Source of the DNA: an uncultured Alphaproteobacteria bacterium
GTDB taxonomy: Bacteria; Pseudomonadota; Alphaproteobacteria; HIMB59; GCA-002718135
Reading direction: 5' to 3'
Length of the DNA: 64,000 nucleotides
Assembly: GCA_902614375.1 (NCBI GenBank)
Contig: CACMKZ010000003.1
Coordinates: 1-64,000 of the forward strand
In this document: one piece after another, positions 1-10,096 of the stretch
Numbering within the stretch: position 1 is the first letter of the stretch
Layout: the number at the start of each line of letters is the position of its first letter
Position numbers and translations under genes: made by a program
The notes under the pieces: generated by a model
Database searches by the model: none
Told to the model about the DNA's origin: nothing
The model's input: the letters and a program-made list of their open reading frames with translations, nothing else

Positions 1-1
1 T

Positions 2-994
2 GATCAACAAGACAGTGCTAAAGATTTGGAATTTGATAAAAACAATAAAAATTTTTCAATATTAAGATTTAAGGGTTTAAAATTTTTAAGAAAAAGAAAA
101 AAATTTAATCAACTTAAAAATATATGTTCTTCAAATAATATTGAAACAGTCATCACTGATAGCTGGAAAAGTCTTGAGTTACCAATTAATTTTTTAAAAG
201 AAAAAAAAATCCCAATTATTAGTCTTGTTCATGGAAACGAAATAATAATCAAAAACGATAATCATCATAAACGAATAAAAAAAGTTTTGGAATTAGCAAA
301 CGCATTAGTGGTCAATTCATTATATACTAAAAACTTACTTTCAAAAATAAGTGAAAACTTTAAAAAAATTGAGGTTATCTATCCAGGTGTAAAATCTACT
401 AAAAATATTATAGAACAAGCAATAGATTTAGATGATAGTTATCCAACTTTGCTTACTCTTGCCAGACTAGAAAAAAGAAAAGGACATTCGTATATTCTTA
501 AATCTATTTTTAATTTAAAAAAAATTTATCCAAATATTCAATATATAATTGCTGGTGAAGGTGATCAGTTAGAGAATATAAAGAAAGAAATAAAAAATTA
601 TAATCTAGAATCAAATGTGAAGTTAGTTGGAACAATAAATGAAAATCAAAAAAAATTCATTTTTTCTAAGACTGATATTATGATCATGCCGACAATAGAT
701 GAAACTCATGCAAATTCTATTGAAGGTTTTGGAATCGCATATATTGAAGCGGCACAATATGGAATTCCTTCAATTGCCTCAAATGTTGGAGGTACTCCTG
801 AAGCTGTATTGCATAATAAAACAGGTTTAATTATTAATAATTTTAATGAATTAGATGAATCAATTAAGAATTTAGTTGAGAACAAACAAAATACAATTGA
901 ATTAGGACAAAATGCAAAAAATAGAGCAGAAAATGAATTAATCTGGAAAAAACAAGTAGTCAAATACAATAAGTTAATAGATGATATTCAATGA
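2..994 (+). CDS. glycosyltransferase family 4-like, 5' end cut by window edge
   Basis: Likely transfers a sugar from a nucleotide-sugar donor onto a cell-surface glycan or lipid; the acceptor cannot be told from sequence. The visible part has the C-terminal Rossmann half of a GT-B fold: the donor-binding stretch beginning LLTLARLEKRKGH and the EGFGIAYIEAAQYGIPS region with the two glutamates typical of GT4 enzymes. The frame is open from the window edge without an ATG before the first GT-like residues, so the N-terminus lies upstream; the in-window TTG at 26 is not a convincing start. It overlaps the next gene by ATGA, implying translational coupling. Family call is firm, specificity unknown. 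Confidence 0.85.
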   Translation, partial: DQQDSAKDLEFDKNNKNFSILRFKGLKFLRKRKKFNQLKNICSSNNIETVITDSWKSLELPINFLKEKKIPIISLVHGNEIIIKNDNHHKRIKKVLELANALVVNSLYTKNLLSKISENFKKIEVIYPGVKSTKNIIEQAIDLDDSYPTLLTLARLEKRKGHSYILKSIFNLKKIYPNIQYIIAGEGDQLENIKKEIKNYNLESNVKLVGTINENQKKFIFSKTDIMIMPTIDETHANSIEGFGIAYIEAAQYGIPSIASNVGGTPEAVLHNKTGLIINNFNELDESIKNLVENKQNTIELGQNAKNRAENELIWKKQVVKYNKLIDDIQ

Positions 995-1923
995 CTATTT
1001 TATTTCATAACACAACTTTTGATAAAATTGATGTTTGGAAAAAAACAATAAAAAAATATTTTAAAAATGAAAAAATAATTTCAATTAAAGATTATAAAAA
1101 TTTTAATGATGTAAATTGTGCAATTATATGGAATCTACCAGATAATACTCTTTCAAGACTAAAAAATCTCCAAGTTATTTTCTCTATGGGAGCTGGAGTA
1201 GATCATATTCTAAAACTTAAAAATTATAATAAAAAAATTCCCATTATCAGAATAAAAGATGAAGAAATGGGGGGGAGAATTGCCAATTATTCTCTAGCTC
1301 AAATACTAAATTATCAATTAAATTTTAAAATTTTTCAAAATTCTCAAATCAAAAAATACTGGTCTGGAGAAAGGACACCAATTGATAATAAAAATTTAAC
1401 AGTAGGTATTTTAGGTCTAGGCTTTCTTGGTAATCATATTGCAAAATTACTAAACAAATTAAATTATAATGTTATTGCATATAAAAAAAATCGAGCAAAA
1501 GTAAAAAATGTAAAAATATATACAGGTAAAAATATCACTAGTTTTATCAAAAGCTCTGATGTTATCATTTCTATTCTACCATCAACAACTCAAACAAATA
1601 ATATAATAGATAAAAAGTTTTTAAAGAATATGAAAAAAAATTCTTGTTTAATAAATATAGGTAGAGGAAATGCAATTGAAGAGAAAGACCTTCTGAATCA
1701 TTTAAAGAAAAACAAAAATTTTTATGCTTATTTGGATGTCTTTAAAAATGAACCTTTAAAATCAAGTAGTCAATTTTGGAGATTGCCAAATGTAACAATT
1801 ACTCCACATGTGGCAGGTGTAACAGCTATAGAGCCATCTGTTAAATATATGTACTCCAAATATAAAAAACTAAGAAAAAAGGAAAAATTAAAATCAGATG
1901 TTAATCCATCCGACGGATATTAA
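991..1923 (+). CDS. D-2-hydroxyacid dehydrogenase (glyoxylate/hydroxypyruvate reductase-like)
   Basis: NAD(P)-dependent reduction of a 2-oxo acid such as glyoxylate or hydroxypyruvate is the likely reaction. The 310-residue product has the nucleotide-binding motif GILGLGFLGNHIAKLL near residue 140, the arginine of NIGRGNAIEEKDL, the glutamate of DVFKNEP and the catalytic histidine of ITPHVAG, which form the Arg-Glu-His triad of the family. Length matches the GhrA-type subgroup. It is coupled to the upstream glycosyltransferase by a 4-nt overlap. Its TAA stop shares bases with the stop of the convergent dapE gene. The exact substrate is not deducible; a catabolic or detoxifying role is inferred. 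Confidence 0.85.
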   Translation: MTILFHNTTFDKIDVWKKTIKKYFKNEKIISIKDYKNFNDVNCAIIWNLPDNTLSRLKNLQVIFSMGAGVDHILKLKNYNKKIPIIRIKDEEMGGRIANYSLAQILNYQLNFKIFQNSQIKKYWSGERTPIDNKNLTVGILGLGFLGNHIAKLLNKLNYNVIAYKKNRAKVKNVKIYTGKNITSFIKSSDVIISILPSTTQTNNIIDKKFLKNMKKNSCLINIGRGNAIEEKDLLNHLKKNKNFYAYLDVFKNEPLKSSSQFWRLPNVTITPHVAGVTAIEPSVKYMYSKYKKLRKKEKLKSDVNPSDGY

Positions 1924-3098
1924 TTGACATCAAAATAATTTTCTAAAATTCTAAAATAAATACTTTCTAATTTTATAATATCTTCAACAAAAACAAATTC
2001 ATCTACTTTATGAAGAGTTTGATTTCTAAGACCTAACTCTACTACTTCACAATAGTTCTTTATATATCTTGCATCAGAAGTACCGCCATCAGTTGCTTGC
2101 TCAGGTGAGCTATTTCTTCCTGTGACATCAGAAATTGATTTTGAAATAATATTATATAAATCACCAGCTTTATTCAAAAATGACTCAGCTGTTGCATCAT
2201 ATGTATAAGTACAACTAGCGTTTTCTAGTTTAGAGAAAATCTTTTCTATTTTATTATCAATCCATTTTATAAGTGAGTCAGATGAGTGCATATCATTAAA
2301 TCTAATATTGACTGTTGCTTTAGCTAATTCTGGAATTACGTTTTGAACAGGATTGCCAATATCAATAGTAGCGATTTGTACTGATGTTGGTAAAAAATTT
2401 TCATTACCTTCATCTAGCGGCTCTTTTAATATACTATTTAATAAATTCACTAAGTGATGTGAAGAATTTTCAGCTAAATGAGAATTCGCCGTATGTCCTT
2501 GAATACCTTTAACCTGAAAAAAGAAACTAACTGATCCTCTTCTTCCAATTTTTACTTTATCGCCGACCTCATTTTTAGAAGTTGGTTCACCAACAAGACA
2601 ATGATCAAATTTATAATTTTGTTTACTTGCCCATTCTAGAATTCTTGGTGTGCCGTTTACAGAATCTCTTTCTTCATCACCTGTAATAATAAAGGAAATC
2701 TTTCCTGGAAAATTTTTATATTTATCTACAAATCTTTTAGCGGCACTAATGAAACAAGCAACACTGCTTTTCATATCTTCGCTACCTCTTCCATAAAGTT
2801 TGCCTCCATCTATTTGTGCAGAAAAAGGAGGGTATTTCCATGAACTTTCATTACCTACAGGAACTACATCTGTATGACCAGCATAAGCAAAATGTTTTCC
2901 TTCATTTCCTACTGTTGCAAATAAATTTTTTACTTCATAAGAATTGTTTCCAGAGAAAGTTAATTGATGACAGTCACATCCTATAGCACTGAGATGATTT
3001 TCAACGACTGTTAAAACGCCCTCATCTTTTGGAGTTACACTTGCACATTTAACTAAAGATTGTGTAAGAGTAACTGGATCAAAATTAATTTCTGACAT
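1920..3098 (-). CDS. dapE: succinyl-diaminopimelate desuccinylase
   Basis: Hydrolyses N-succinyl-LL-diaminopimelate to LL-diaminopimelate and succinate in the lysine/peptidoglycan pathway; cytoplasmic dinuclear zinc enzyme of the M20 family. Visible motifs are AGHTDVVPVG near residue 73 (metal His, catalytic Asp), GRGSEDMKSS (bridging Asp), TGDEERDSVNGT (catalytic Glu and metal Glu), VGEPTS and the C-terminal metal His in LRNQTLHKVDEF. Length of 392 residues is normal. It lies directly after dapD (1-nt overlap), so two consecutive steps of the succinylase branch are co-expressed. Its stop overlaps the convergent dehydrogenase gene by 4 bp. Confidence 0.96.
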   Translation of the reverse strand: MSEINFDPVTLTQSLVKCASVTPKDEGVLTVVENHLSAIGCDCHQLTFSGNNSYEVKNLFATVGNEGKHFAYAGHTDVVPVGNESSWKYPPFSAQIDGGKLYGRGSEDMKSSVACFISAAKRFVDKYKNFPGKISFIITGDEERDSVNGTPRILEWASKQNYKFDHCLVGEPTSKNEVGDKVKIGRRGSVSFFFQVKGIQGHTANSHLAENSSHHLVNLLNSILKEPLDEGNENFLPTSVQIATIDIGNPVQNVIPELAKATVNIRFNDMHSSDSLIKWIDNKIEKIFSKLENASCTYTYDATAESFLNKAGDLYNIISKSISDVTGRNSSPEQATDGGTSDARYIKNYCEVVELGLRNQTLHKVDEFVFVEDIIKLESIYFRILENYFDVN

Positions 3099-3922
3099 TA
3101 ATCTCTTAAAAGATCATTGATTGATGTTTTGCTTCTAGTTTTTTCATCAACTCTTTTAACAATAACTGCACAGTATAAAGAAGGATTAATATCTCCTTCT
3201 TTTTTTCCTGGTAATGTACCTGGTACCACAACTGAATACGCTGGAACTTTTCCCATATGAATTTCCCCAGTTGATCGATCGACTATTTTTGTAGATGCTC
3301 CAATAAATACACCCATTGATAAAACCGCACCTTCACCAACAATAACACCTTCAGCCACTTCACTCCTAGCTCCAATAAAACAATTGTCTTCAATAATCAC
3401 AGGATTTGCTTGAAGAGGTTCAAGTACACCGCCAATACCAGCACCTCCAGAAATATGACAGTTTTTACCTATTTGTGCACATGATCCAACTGTTGCCCAA
3501 GTATCAATCATTGTTCCTTCGTCAACATATGCACCAAGATTTACAAAAGAAGGCATTAAGACAACACCTTTAGCAATAAATGCAGATTTTCTTACAACAG
3601 CGTCTGGTACATATCGAAATCCTGCTTTCAGATGATCATCTTTAGTCCAATTTGCAGTTTTACTTTCTACTTTGTCAAACCAAGTAGCATGTGATGCTTT
3701 AATGATTTCATTATCATTTAATCTGAAACTTAAAAGAATTGCCTTTTTAATCCATTGATTAACTTGCCATTCATTATTAATTTTTTCACAAACCCTTAAG
3801 CTACCACTATCAAGTTTGTTTAAAGTTTCATCTACTGCATTTCTAATATCACCTGCAGTATTGACGTTAATATTATCTCTCTCCTCAAAGGCATCATTTA
3901 TAATTCTTTCCAGATCATTCAT
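3098..3922 (-). CDS. dapD: 2,3,4,5-tetrahydropyridine-2,6-dicarboxylate N-succinyltransferase
   Basis: Succinylates tetrahydrodipicolinate using succinyl-CoA, the step that commits to the succinylase route of DAP and lysine synthesis. The 274-residue protein has a helical N-terminal part followed by a left-handed beta-helix built from hexapeptide repeats (for example [23 protein letters not shown], abridged here as the segment around residues 130-155, and [17 protein letters not shown]). The length equals that of typical DapD. It overlaps the HAD gene upstream by 4 nt and dapE downstream by 1 nt, inside the long minus-strand housekeeping run. Confidence 0.96.
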   Translation of the reverse strand: MNDLERIINDAFEERDNINVNTAGDIRNAVDETLNKLDSGSLRVCEKINNEWQVNQWIKKAILLSFRLNDNEIIKASHATWFDKVESKTANWTKDDHLKAGFRYVPDAVVRKSAFIAKGVVLMPSFVNLGAYVDEGTMIDTWATVGSCAQIGKNCHISGGAGIGGVLEPLQANPVIIEDNCFIGARSEVAEGVIVGEGAVLSMGVFIGASTKIVDRSTGEIHMGKVPAYSVVVPGTLPGKKEGDINPSLYCAVIVKRVDEKTRSKTSINDLLRD

Positions 3923-4593
3923 ATTTTACCCTCATTTACATCTTTTAAAAATAAACTCAAATCTCTTGTTTGAAAATCTAAATATTCTTTAGATGCTTCA
4001 ATATCATCGGAAAAATTTTCATAACCAGCATCAACCCAGACAGGTATAAAACCAACTTTTTTTGCTGGAACTAAATTCTTTGCAATATCATCAAACATTG
4101 CGGATTTATTTGCTTCGATATCAAATAAGTCGATAATTTTTTCATAGGGAGAAATTTCTGGCTTAGGAATGTAATTAGCCATTTTAATATCATATATTTC
4201 ATCAAAAAAGTTTGTTAGATTTATTTTCTCTAACACATCTAAGACATGTTGCTTATTAGCATTTGTATAAATAATTTTTCTTCCCTCAAGTTTATATAAT
4301 TCATCATTAAGATTTTGATTTGGACCAACAATTGAGTAATCTAACTTATGAACTTCTTCTAAAAAATAATCAGGATCTACACCATGATTATCCATCATAC
4401 CTCTTAATGTAGTGCCATGTTGCTTGTAATATTTTGCTTGTAGTTTTTTTGCTTCAGCTAATTCCATATTTAAATTTTTAGCTACAAACTCACCCATTAA
4501 CTTATGTACTTGCTGAAAAATTCCACTGTCTGCAGAGTACAGTGTGTTATCTAGATCAAATATCCAGGTATTGATGTTATCTTTAAAGCTCAT
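3919..4593 (-). CDS. HAD-family pyrimidine 5'-nucleotidase-like phosphatase
   Basis: Probable nucleotide monophosphatase of the haloacid dehalogenase superfamily. Motif I is intact as [11 protein letters not shown] near residue 10 (nucleophile and acid aspartates), motif II is [10 protein letters not shown], motif III lysine lies in [13 protein letters not shown] and motif IV is MFDDIAKN. This domain set and the 224-residue length fit the SDT1-like pyrimidine 5'-nucleotidase group. It sits between argB and dapD, a position this family often holds in Alphaproteobacteria, although no direct role in DAP synthesis is established. Substrate is inferred from family only. Confidence 0.85.
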   Translation of the reverse strand: MSFKDNINTWIFDLDNTLYSADSGIFQQVHKLMGEFVAKNLNMELAEAKKLQAKYYKQHGTTLRGMMDNHGVDPDYFLEEVHKLDYSIVGPNQNLNDELYKLEGRKIIYTNANKQHVLDVLEKINLTNFFDEIYDIKMANYIPKPEISPYEKIIDLFDIEANKSAMFDDIAKNLVPAKKVGFIPVWVDAGYENFSDDIEASKEYLDFQTRDLSLFLKDVNEGKI

Positions 4594-5505
4594 TTAATTA
4601 CTTGTTATTTGTGTACCAATTCCATGTTCAGTGAATAACTCTAATATTACTGAATGAGGAATTCTTCCATCTAAAATAGTAGATTTTTTAACACCTTTTT
4701 TCATTGCATCAATACATGTATTAATTTTCGGCTTCATACCTCCAAAAATATATTCTTTATTAGCAATATTTTTAGCTTCTTCTAAAGTTATTGATGATAT
4801 TAATTTTTCATCTTTGTCTAAAATTCCAGGTACATCGGTTAGTAATAATAATTTACTTGCCTGTAACTCACCTGCTATAAAACCCGCAACAGTGTCAGCA
4901 TTAATATTATATGTAAAATTATTTTCATCCTTACCTAAAGGAGATATGACAGGTATTTGACCATTTTTTATAAAGCTAGTTAGCATATCTTTGTTTAATT
5001 TTTTTGGTTGTCCAACAAAACCAATATCAACTATTTTTTCAATATTTGAATCACTATCTTTAATTTCCACATTCAATTTAGTTGCAGTGACTAAGTTATC
5101 ATTACCAGATACTCCTATCGCTTTTCCTCCAGAGGCACTTATAGATTCTACTATTTCTGAATTGATATCCTTAGATAAAACTTCCTCAACTACCTTAATT
5201 GTTTCTTTATCAGTAACTCGTAATCCTTCAACAAATTGTGTTGATATATTTTTTGATTTAAGTCTCTCACCAATTTGAGGCCCTCCACCATGAATAATAA
5301 TTGGTGACACACCTACTTCTTTTAATAACCCAATATCTCTTGAAAAACTCTCAGACAGTTTTTTATCTCCCATTGCATGTCCACCGTATTTTATTACAAT
5401 GGTATCACCACTATGTTCTCGAATGTATGGAAGAGCTTCAACTAAGGTTGAGGCTTTATGAATAAAATAAGCCTGATCACTCTCTGATAAAAAATCAAAT
5501 TTCAT
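4594..5505 (-). CDS. argB: acetylglutamate kinase
   Basis: Phosphorylates N-acetyl-L-glutamate, the second step of arginine synthesis; amino-acid kinase fold, cytoplasmic. Diagnostic segments are TIVIKYGGHAMGD (N-terminal lysine), PIIIHGGGPQIGERL (glycine-rich phosphate loop near residue 72), VEGLRVTDKET (substrate arginine) and LLLLTDVPGILDKD. Length of 303 residues is normal. The start ATG follows the engB stop by two bases. The long N-terminal helix that precedes the kinase core resembles feedback-sensitive hexameric forms, which would allow arginine inhibition, but this is inference. Confidence 0.96.
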   Translation of the reverse strand: MKFDFLSESDQAYFIHKASTLVEALPYIREHSGDTIVIKYGGHAMGDKKLSESFSRDIGLLKEVGVSPIIIHGGGPQIGERLKSKNISTQFVEGLRVTDKETIKVVEEVLSKDINSEIVESISASGGKAIGVSGNDNLVTATKLNVEIKDSDSNIEKIVDIGFVGQPKKLNKDMLTSFIKNGQIPVISPLGKDENNFTYNINADTVAGFIAGELQASKLLLLTDVPGILDKDEKLISSITLEEAKNIANKEYIFGGMKPKINTCIDAMKKGVKKSTILDGRIPHSVILELFTEHGIGTQITSN

Positions 5506-5507
5506 AT

Positions 5508-6128
5508 TTATTGTGATAACCCGTATATAGATCTTTGAATCTCTGTAATACCATTATTTTTTTTGGTCTCAGATTGATATATTTTCGTAAATGATTTTTC
5601 ATAATTTAGCATTAAACTTAAAATTGATTTTTTTTGATATTCTAAATAGTTATTAGATATTTTATCTATTTTAGTTAAAATTATTGAAAATTTTCTTGAA
5701 CAATCACTCAATAAATCCAACATATCAATATCAGAATTTTTGATACCAACTTTTGAGTCAATGAGTAAAAAAACATGATCAAGTGTATCTCTATTTTCTA
5801 TATATTCTTCAATCAGGGTCATTAAGTTTTCTCGAGCAACTTTTGATACTTTGGCAAAACCATAACCTGGCAAATCAATCATATTTATTTTTTCACTAAT
5901 TAAAAAAACATTTATAGCCTGAGTTCTTCCTGGAGTTTTACTAGTTTTCGCTAGTTTTTTTGTTTTAGTTAACGAATTTATTAAACTAGATTTTCCAACA
6001 TTAGATCTACCTATAAAACAACATTCTTTTTTTATATCTGAATAAGGAATGTCTTTAAATGACTGAAAGGAACCTAAAAACTTATTATTATTAAAAAAGT
6101 TATTTAAATTTTTATTTAAGCTAGCCAT
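5508..6128 (-). CDS. engB: ribosome biogenesis GTP-binding protein EngB/YsxC
   Basis: Small GTPase that assists late assembly of the large ribosomal subunit. The G motifs are plain: G1 GRSNVGKSSLINSL near residue 40, switch I region with KTPGRTQ, G3 IDLPGYGFAKV, G4 LTKIDK. The 206-residue length is standard for the single-domain TrmE-Era-EngA-EngB-type GTPases. The first eight bases overlap the end of yidC, so translation is probably coupled. The yidC-engB-argB order is common in Alphaproteobacteria. Confidence 0.95.
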   Translation of the reverse strand: MASLNKNLNNFFNNNKFLGSFQSFKDIPYSDIKKECCFIGRSNVGKSSLINSLTKTKKLAKTSKTPGRTQAINVFLISEKINMIDLPGYGFAKVSKVARENLMTLIEEYIENRDTLDHVFLLIDSKVGIKNSDIDMLDLLSDCSRKFSIILTKIDKISNNYLEYQKKSILSLMLNYEKSFTKIYQSETKKNNGITEIQRSIYGLSQ

Positions 6129-7848
6129 TTTTGGCTAAAATTCTTCTTTGAATATACCATTGCTGCGCAATTGATAAAATATTGTTCACTGACCAATATA
6201 AAACTAAACCAGCTGCAAAACCAGCTAGTACAAAAGTAAATACAAATGGAAGTAATGCAAAAATTCTAGCCTGTGTTGGATCAGCGGGAGCAGGATTTAG
6301 TTTTTGTTGTAACCACATAGTGAAGCCCATAATGATAGGAAGAATACCAATATCAATTATTGACAGTATAGGTGGCACATCCCAAGGAACTAATCCAAAT
6401 ATTGTCATTAAGCCTAATGGGTCTGGCGCAGATAGATCATGAATCCATCCATAAAAAGGAGCGTGATACATCTCTATCGTAACAAACAACACTTTATACA
6501 AAGAGAAGAAAATTGGTATTTGTACTAAAATTGGTAGACAACCCGCAACAGGATTAGCACCCTCTCTTTTATACAAGGCCATTAGTTCTTGCTGCATTTT
6601 TTGTCTGTCATTTGGATATGTTTCTTTTAATCTTTGCATATCAGGCTGAAGTTTTTTCATCTTTGCCATAGATTTAAAAGATGCCTGAGCTAGCGGAAAT
6701 AAAATTAAACGCATTAAAATGGTAAAGGCAATTATTGCTAGACCAAAATTACCTGCGTAACCAAAAAACCAATTAATGGCATATGAAACAGGTTTAGTTA
6801 AAAAGCTAAACCAGCCCCAGTCAATTGCATCAGTAAATCTTGGTATAGAGAGATTTTCGTCATAAGCACTTAAGACATTTAATTTTTTTGCACCCACAAA
6901 TAATTTTCCGCCGTAAGATATATTTTCGCCTGAGCTAATTATATATATCTGACCAACGTAACCTGCTCTATAGCTATCACGTCCATTATTACCGTATCTA
7001 TAATTGACATTAATAGATTGGTCAGCATCAGGAATTAAAGCAGACATCCAATATTTGTCTGTAAAACCTAACCAGCCTCCTTGTGTTTTATTATCGCAAA
7101 ACTCTTTTTTTGTTTGCATTGATGAATTACAATCATCGGCAATATCATCATAATTTTTTTCCAATAATTCGTCGTTTATTAGACTAATTAAACCCTCGTG
7201 AAGTATAAAAAAATTAATTGTATCTGGTGTGTTTATTCTTTTGATTAATCTGTATGGAAAAACTTCAATATCTTCACCACTGTTATTTTCTATTTCCTGT
7301 GTAATTGTAAACATATACTCATCATCAACTTGATAGTTGATTTTGAAGGTTATGTTTCTATTATTCGTCCAACTAAGTGTAACAGGGCTTGAGGGGCTTA
7401 GAGTGGTAGAGTTAGTTTTCCAATTTGTTTCTAAATTAGGTAATTCAATGTTAGAATTTTTTAGCTCTTTCCAACCTGTTTCAATGTAATATGGATTAGC
7501 AGTCCCATCTGGTAACAAAAGCTGGATATTATTCGAATCAGGTTCTAAGCTAGTTTTATATTTTGATAATATGAGGTCATCTAAAATTGCTCCTTTTAGA
7601 TTTATAGAACCTTTAATAGATGCATTTTCAAAAATAACTCTGTCGGTTTGAATTAAAGCTTCATCTCTACTTTGTATTTCTGAAACAGCTTGGCTACTTT
7701 GTCCATCAATGGATGTTGCAGGCTCTAATACTTCATCTTCTTCAAAGGATGTTGTTTGAATTGGTTGAGTTGGAAATAATAATTGAAAAAAAATAATTAT
7801 CGCAATTGAAATACCAATAGCCAAATATAAATTTCTTTGTTCGTTCAT
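6121..7848 (-). CDS. yidC: membrane protein insertase YidC
   Basis: Inserts and folds inner-membrane proteins with or without the Sec translocon. The 575-residue product has an N-terminal signal-anchor segment (residues 6-26), a large periplasmic beta-sandwich domain (about 55-345) and the C-terminal Oxa1/Alb3 core with about five membrane spans, including the conserved positively charged span [18 protein letters not shown] through the [18 protein letters not shown] region. This architecture is that of Gram-negative YidC1. It overlaps yidD by 4 nt and engB by 8 nt within the rpmH-led operon. Confidence 0.97.
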   Translation of the reverse strand: MNEQRNLYLAIGISIAIIIFFQLLFPTQPIQTTSFEEDEVLEPATSIDGQSSQAVSEIQSRDEALIQTDRVIFENASIKGSINLKGAILDDLILSKYKTSLEPDSNNIQLLLPDGTANPYYIETGWKELKNSNIELPNLETNWKTNSTTLSPSSPVTLSWTNNRNITFKINYQVDDEYMFTITQEIENNSGEDIEVFPYRLIKRINTPDTINFFILHEGLISLINDELLEKNYDDIADDCNSSMQTKKEFCDNKTQGGWLGFTDKYWMSALIPDADQSINVNYRYGNNGRDSYRAGYVGQIYIISSGENISYGGKLFVGAKKLNVLSAYDENLSIPRFTDAIDWGWFSFLTKPVSYAINWFFGYAGNFGLAIIAFTILMRLILFPLAQASFKSMAKMKKLQPDMQRLKETYPNDRQKMQQELMALYKREGANPVAGCLPILVQIPIFFSLYKVLFVTIEMYHAPFYGWIHDLSAPDPLGLMTIFGLVPWDVPPILSIIDIGILPIIMGFTMWLQQKLNPAPADPTQARIFALLPFVFTFVLAGFAAGLVLYWSVNNILSIAQQWYIQRRILAKNG

Positions 7849-8090
7849 TTATTTAACTCAGATTTTTTAGGTACTGGATCAAATCCGTGTGAACCCCATG
7901 GATGACATTTTGAAATTCTTTTCACCGATAAAATTGATCCTTTAAATAACCCATGTTCCTTTAGTGCTTTAATAGAATACTCAGAACAGGTTGGTAAATA
8001 CCGACAATTCTGCCCAAGTATTGGGGAAATCAATAACTGGTATGATCTAATTACTATGATTAAAGGTAATGAAATATATTTACTAACCAT
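7845..8090 (-). CDS. yidD: membrane protein insertion efficiency factor YidD
   Basis: Small amphipathic membrane-associated protein that helps YidC-dependent insertion. The family signature is complete: the block [18 protein letters not shown] and the C-terminal [12 protein letters not shown]. With 81 residues it has normal size. It overlaps rnpA by 8 nt upstream and yidC by 4 nt downstream, the usual order in bacteria. The biochemical mechanism of the family remains poorly defined. Confidence 0.95.
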   Translation of the reverse strand: MVSKYISLPLIIVIRSYQLLISPILGQNCRYLPTCSEYSIKALKEHGLFKGSILSVKRISKCHPWGSHGFDPVPKKSELNK

Positions 8091-8412
8091 TTATCTTTCC
8101 CTTAAGTTCTAATAAAAGTTTATCAAATTTCTCTTCGAGCAATGACGTTTTAGCTATTAACACATAATATGAATTAATTTTACCATTAATAATAATTTTT
8201 CTAGCTAATTCTCTCATTATTCTCTTTGCTCTATTTCTTTTTACTGCGTTGCCAATTTTTTTGGAAGCTGTGTATCCTACACCTATAGAATTTTCTAGAT
8301 CTTGATTGTGTAAAATTTGGATATTCATATTTTTACCTTTTATAAATTCTCCCTGGTTTCGTATCATAACGAAAGTCGATCTTTTCTTAATTGTAAATAA
8401 TGTTTGGGCCAT
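8083..8412 (-). CDS. rnpA: ribonuclease P protein component
   Basis: Protein subunit of RNase P, which removes the 5' leader of pre-tRNAs together with the RNA subunit. The 109-residue basic protein carries the RNR motif region seen as [19 protein letters not shown] near residue 50-68, flanked by the usual N-terminal strand that starts with [10 protein letters not shown]. It starts nine bases after the rpmH stop, the classic pairing. The RNase P RNA gene is not in this window. Confidence 0.94.
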   Translation of the reverse strand: MAQTLFTIKKRSTFVMIRNQGEFIKGKNMNIQILHNQDLENSIGVGYTASKKIGNAVKRNRAKRIMRELARKIIINGKINSYYVLIAKTSLLEEKFDKLLLELKGKING

Positions 8413-8421
8413 TTGGCCTTT

Positions 8422-8556
8422 TTAAGCGCTTAATTGAGCTCTTCCTTTTGCACGTCTTCTATTAATGATTTGACGACCTGCTTTAGTTGCCATTCTAGCC
8501 CTAAAACCGTGTCTTCTTTTTCTAATTACTCTACTAGGTTGGTAAGTGCGTTTCAT
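8422..8556 (-). CDS. rpmH: 50S ribosomal protein L34
   Basis: Forty-four-residue ribosomal protein, too short for most ORF thresholds. Translation gives [18 protein letters not shown] at the N-terminus, then [17 protein letters not shown], which is the standard L34 signature. It begins the operon rpmH-rnpA-yidD-yidC-engB-argB-HAD-dapD-dapE. In many bacteria rpmH lies close to the replication origin region, but no dnaA or DnaA-box cluster is seen here. The 63-bp gap to divergent panC must hold both promoters. Confidence 0.97.
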   Translation of the reverse strand: MKRTYQPSRVIRKRRHGFRARMATKAGRQIINRRRAKGRAQLSA

Positions 8557-8619
8557 AATAAATCTCTGGGCCTAATACGAATTCATTATATATAAGTCAA
8601 ATATTTACTTATGTAATCA

Positions 8620-9450
8620 ATGAAAATTTTCAGAAAAGCTAGTGAATTAGAGCCAAATTTAGTTTCAATCAAAGACAAAGGTCAGTCTATTGGTTTAGTT
8701 TTAACAATGGGAAACTTACACGATGGACATTTATCTCTCATTAGAGAGGCACAATTACATAACGAATTTGTGATCTGTTCAATATTTATTAATCCTACTC
8801 AATTTAACAATGAAAATGATTTCAATTCTTATCCAAAGACAATTGATGATGATATTTCTAAACTAGAAAATATTGGTTGTAATGTACTCTTCTTACCTGA
8901 AGTTCAAGAGATATACCCTAAAGGATTGGCAAAGAAAAAAATTGTAAATAATTTTAGAAATATTTTATGCGATAAATTTCGACCTGGTCATTTTGATGGA
9001 GTTACTACTGTTGTGGATCTTTTTTTTAATATGATTAAACCAACGAACAGTTATTTTGGTGAGAAGGATTTTCAGCAAGTAAAAATAATACAAGATTTAG
9101 TAAAAATTAATCATCACAATATTAAAATAATTCCATGTCCATCCGTACGAGATAAAGAAGGTATGAGTTTATCTTCAAGGAACTCTAAATTTTCAAATAA
9201 TCAATTAAAAATTTTCAATGCATTAGGAAATAAAATTAAAGAACATATTAATCTATTAACGCAAAATGAAATTAATAATTTAGATCAATTAAAAATAGAG
9301 CTTCTTCAAAATAATATAAATAAAATTGACTATTTAGAGATAAGAAATGAAAATAATTTAGAAATAACAAAAAATTATTCTAAAGCTAGATTATTTATTG
9401 CTTTATATATTGGTGATATAAGAATTATTGACAATTTTAAGTTATATTAA
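8620..9450 (+). CDS. panC: pantothenate synthetase
   Basis: ATP-dependent condensation of pantoate with beta-alanine to pantothenate, the vitamin B5 and CoA precursor. Key motifs: LTMGNLHDGHLSLI (HIGH-type ATP site), NPTQF (pantoate binding), FGEKDFQQ near residue 150 and GMSLSSRNSKF (KMSLSSRN-type loop). The 276-residue length is typical. It is transcribed divergently from rpmH. No panB neighbours it. The omega-amino-acid aminotransferase at 59.7 kb could interconvert beta-alanine, the other substrate, though that link is only inference. Confidence 0.96.
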   Translation: MKIFRKASELEPNLVSIKDKGQSIGLVLTMGNLHDGHLSLIREAQLHNEFVICSIFINPTQFNNENDFNSYPKTIDDDISKLENIGCNVLFLPEVQEIYPKGLAKKKIVNNFRNILCDKFRPGHFDGVTTVVDLFFNMIKPTNSYFGEKDFQQVKIIQDLVKINHHNIKIIPCPSVRDKEGMSLSSRNSKFSNNQLKIFNALGNKIKEHINLLTQNEINNLDQLKIELLQNNINKIDYLEIRNENNLEITKNYSKARLFIALYIGDIRIIDNFKLY

Positions 9451-10055
9451 GGTATTAACCAATTATATTCTGGTTCACTATTGTTAAATGTTAATTTTAA
9501 TCTACGATGACCTGAAATTTCTAAATAAAGCCAATCAATTTCATTAATTTTATTTTCAACTACTGTAAAATTTTTATATCCTTTTTCACTTTCTTCATGA
9601 CTCGGCTCCTTGCCGGTTAAGTGTTTAGGGATACCATCTTCTGGAAACTCTGTGATTGAACTTGGATTTTTCAATGTTAAGTAACATTTTCTACTAAACA
9701 ATCTTGTTTTATCCCACATTTCTTTAGCTGTATCATTTTGATTATTAACCAAAGACGTTGTTTTGATTCGCATTTGAATTTTTAATTTATGATCATAAAA
9801 CACAAATTGAGAACTAGTATTTTTTTTTAAATTAGGTACTTTGGGAGATCTGAAGTCTGTGTGAAAATTTAGTGTCATGCTACTGGGATCAAATTTTCTT
9901 AAGACTACAACTCTAGAATCTATTCCACCTTCACTATCAATATTACTAAAGACTGGCGTATGAAATGCGTGTTTTCTATCTTTGACTCCTCTTGTTAAAT
10001 TTTTCTTTATATCCTCAAATATTTCTGCAGCATTTTCTTTTGAAGAAGTCGACAT
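9447..10055 (-). CDS. pyridoxamine 5'-phosphate oxidase-family FMN-binding protein
   Basis: Split-barrel flavoprotein of the PNPOx-like superfamily. The conserved parts are RVVVLRKFD...LNFHTDFRSPK near residues 48-72, where PdxH binds FMN phosphate, and the C-terminal block DWLYLEISGHRRLKLTF. It lacks a full match to the PdxH C-terminal RLHDR signature, so it is better called a PNPOx-family protein than PdxH. This alphaproteobacterial group is widespread and uncharacterised as far as I know. It is convergent with panC with a 4-bp stop overlap. Confidence 0.75.
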   Translation of the reverse strand: MSTSSKENAAEIFEDIKKNLTRGVKDRKHAFHTPVFSNIDSEGGIDSRVVVLRKFDPSSMTLNFHTDFRSPKVPNLKKNTSSQFVFYDHKLKIQMRIKTTSLVNNQNDTAKEMWDKTRLFSRKCYLTLKNPSSITEFPEDGIPKHLTGKEPSHEESEKGYKNFTVVENKINEIDWLYLEISGHRRLKLTFNNSEPEYNWLIP

Positions 10056-10096
10056 TGTTATTGTAATATAAATTGTTTTGAAGAAATAGCTAGATA

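Noticed and set aside
8557..8619. Replication origin next to rpmH
   Set aside because: The 63-bp gap shows no DnaA-box cluster and dnaA is absent; in many Alphaproteobacteria rpmH is not at the origin.
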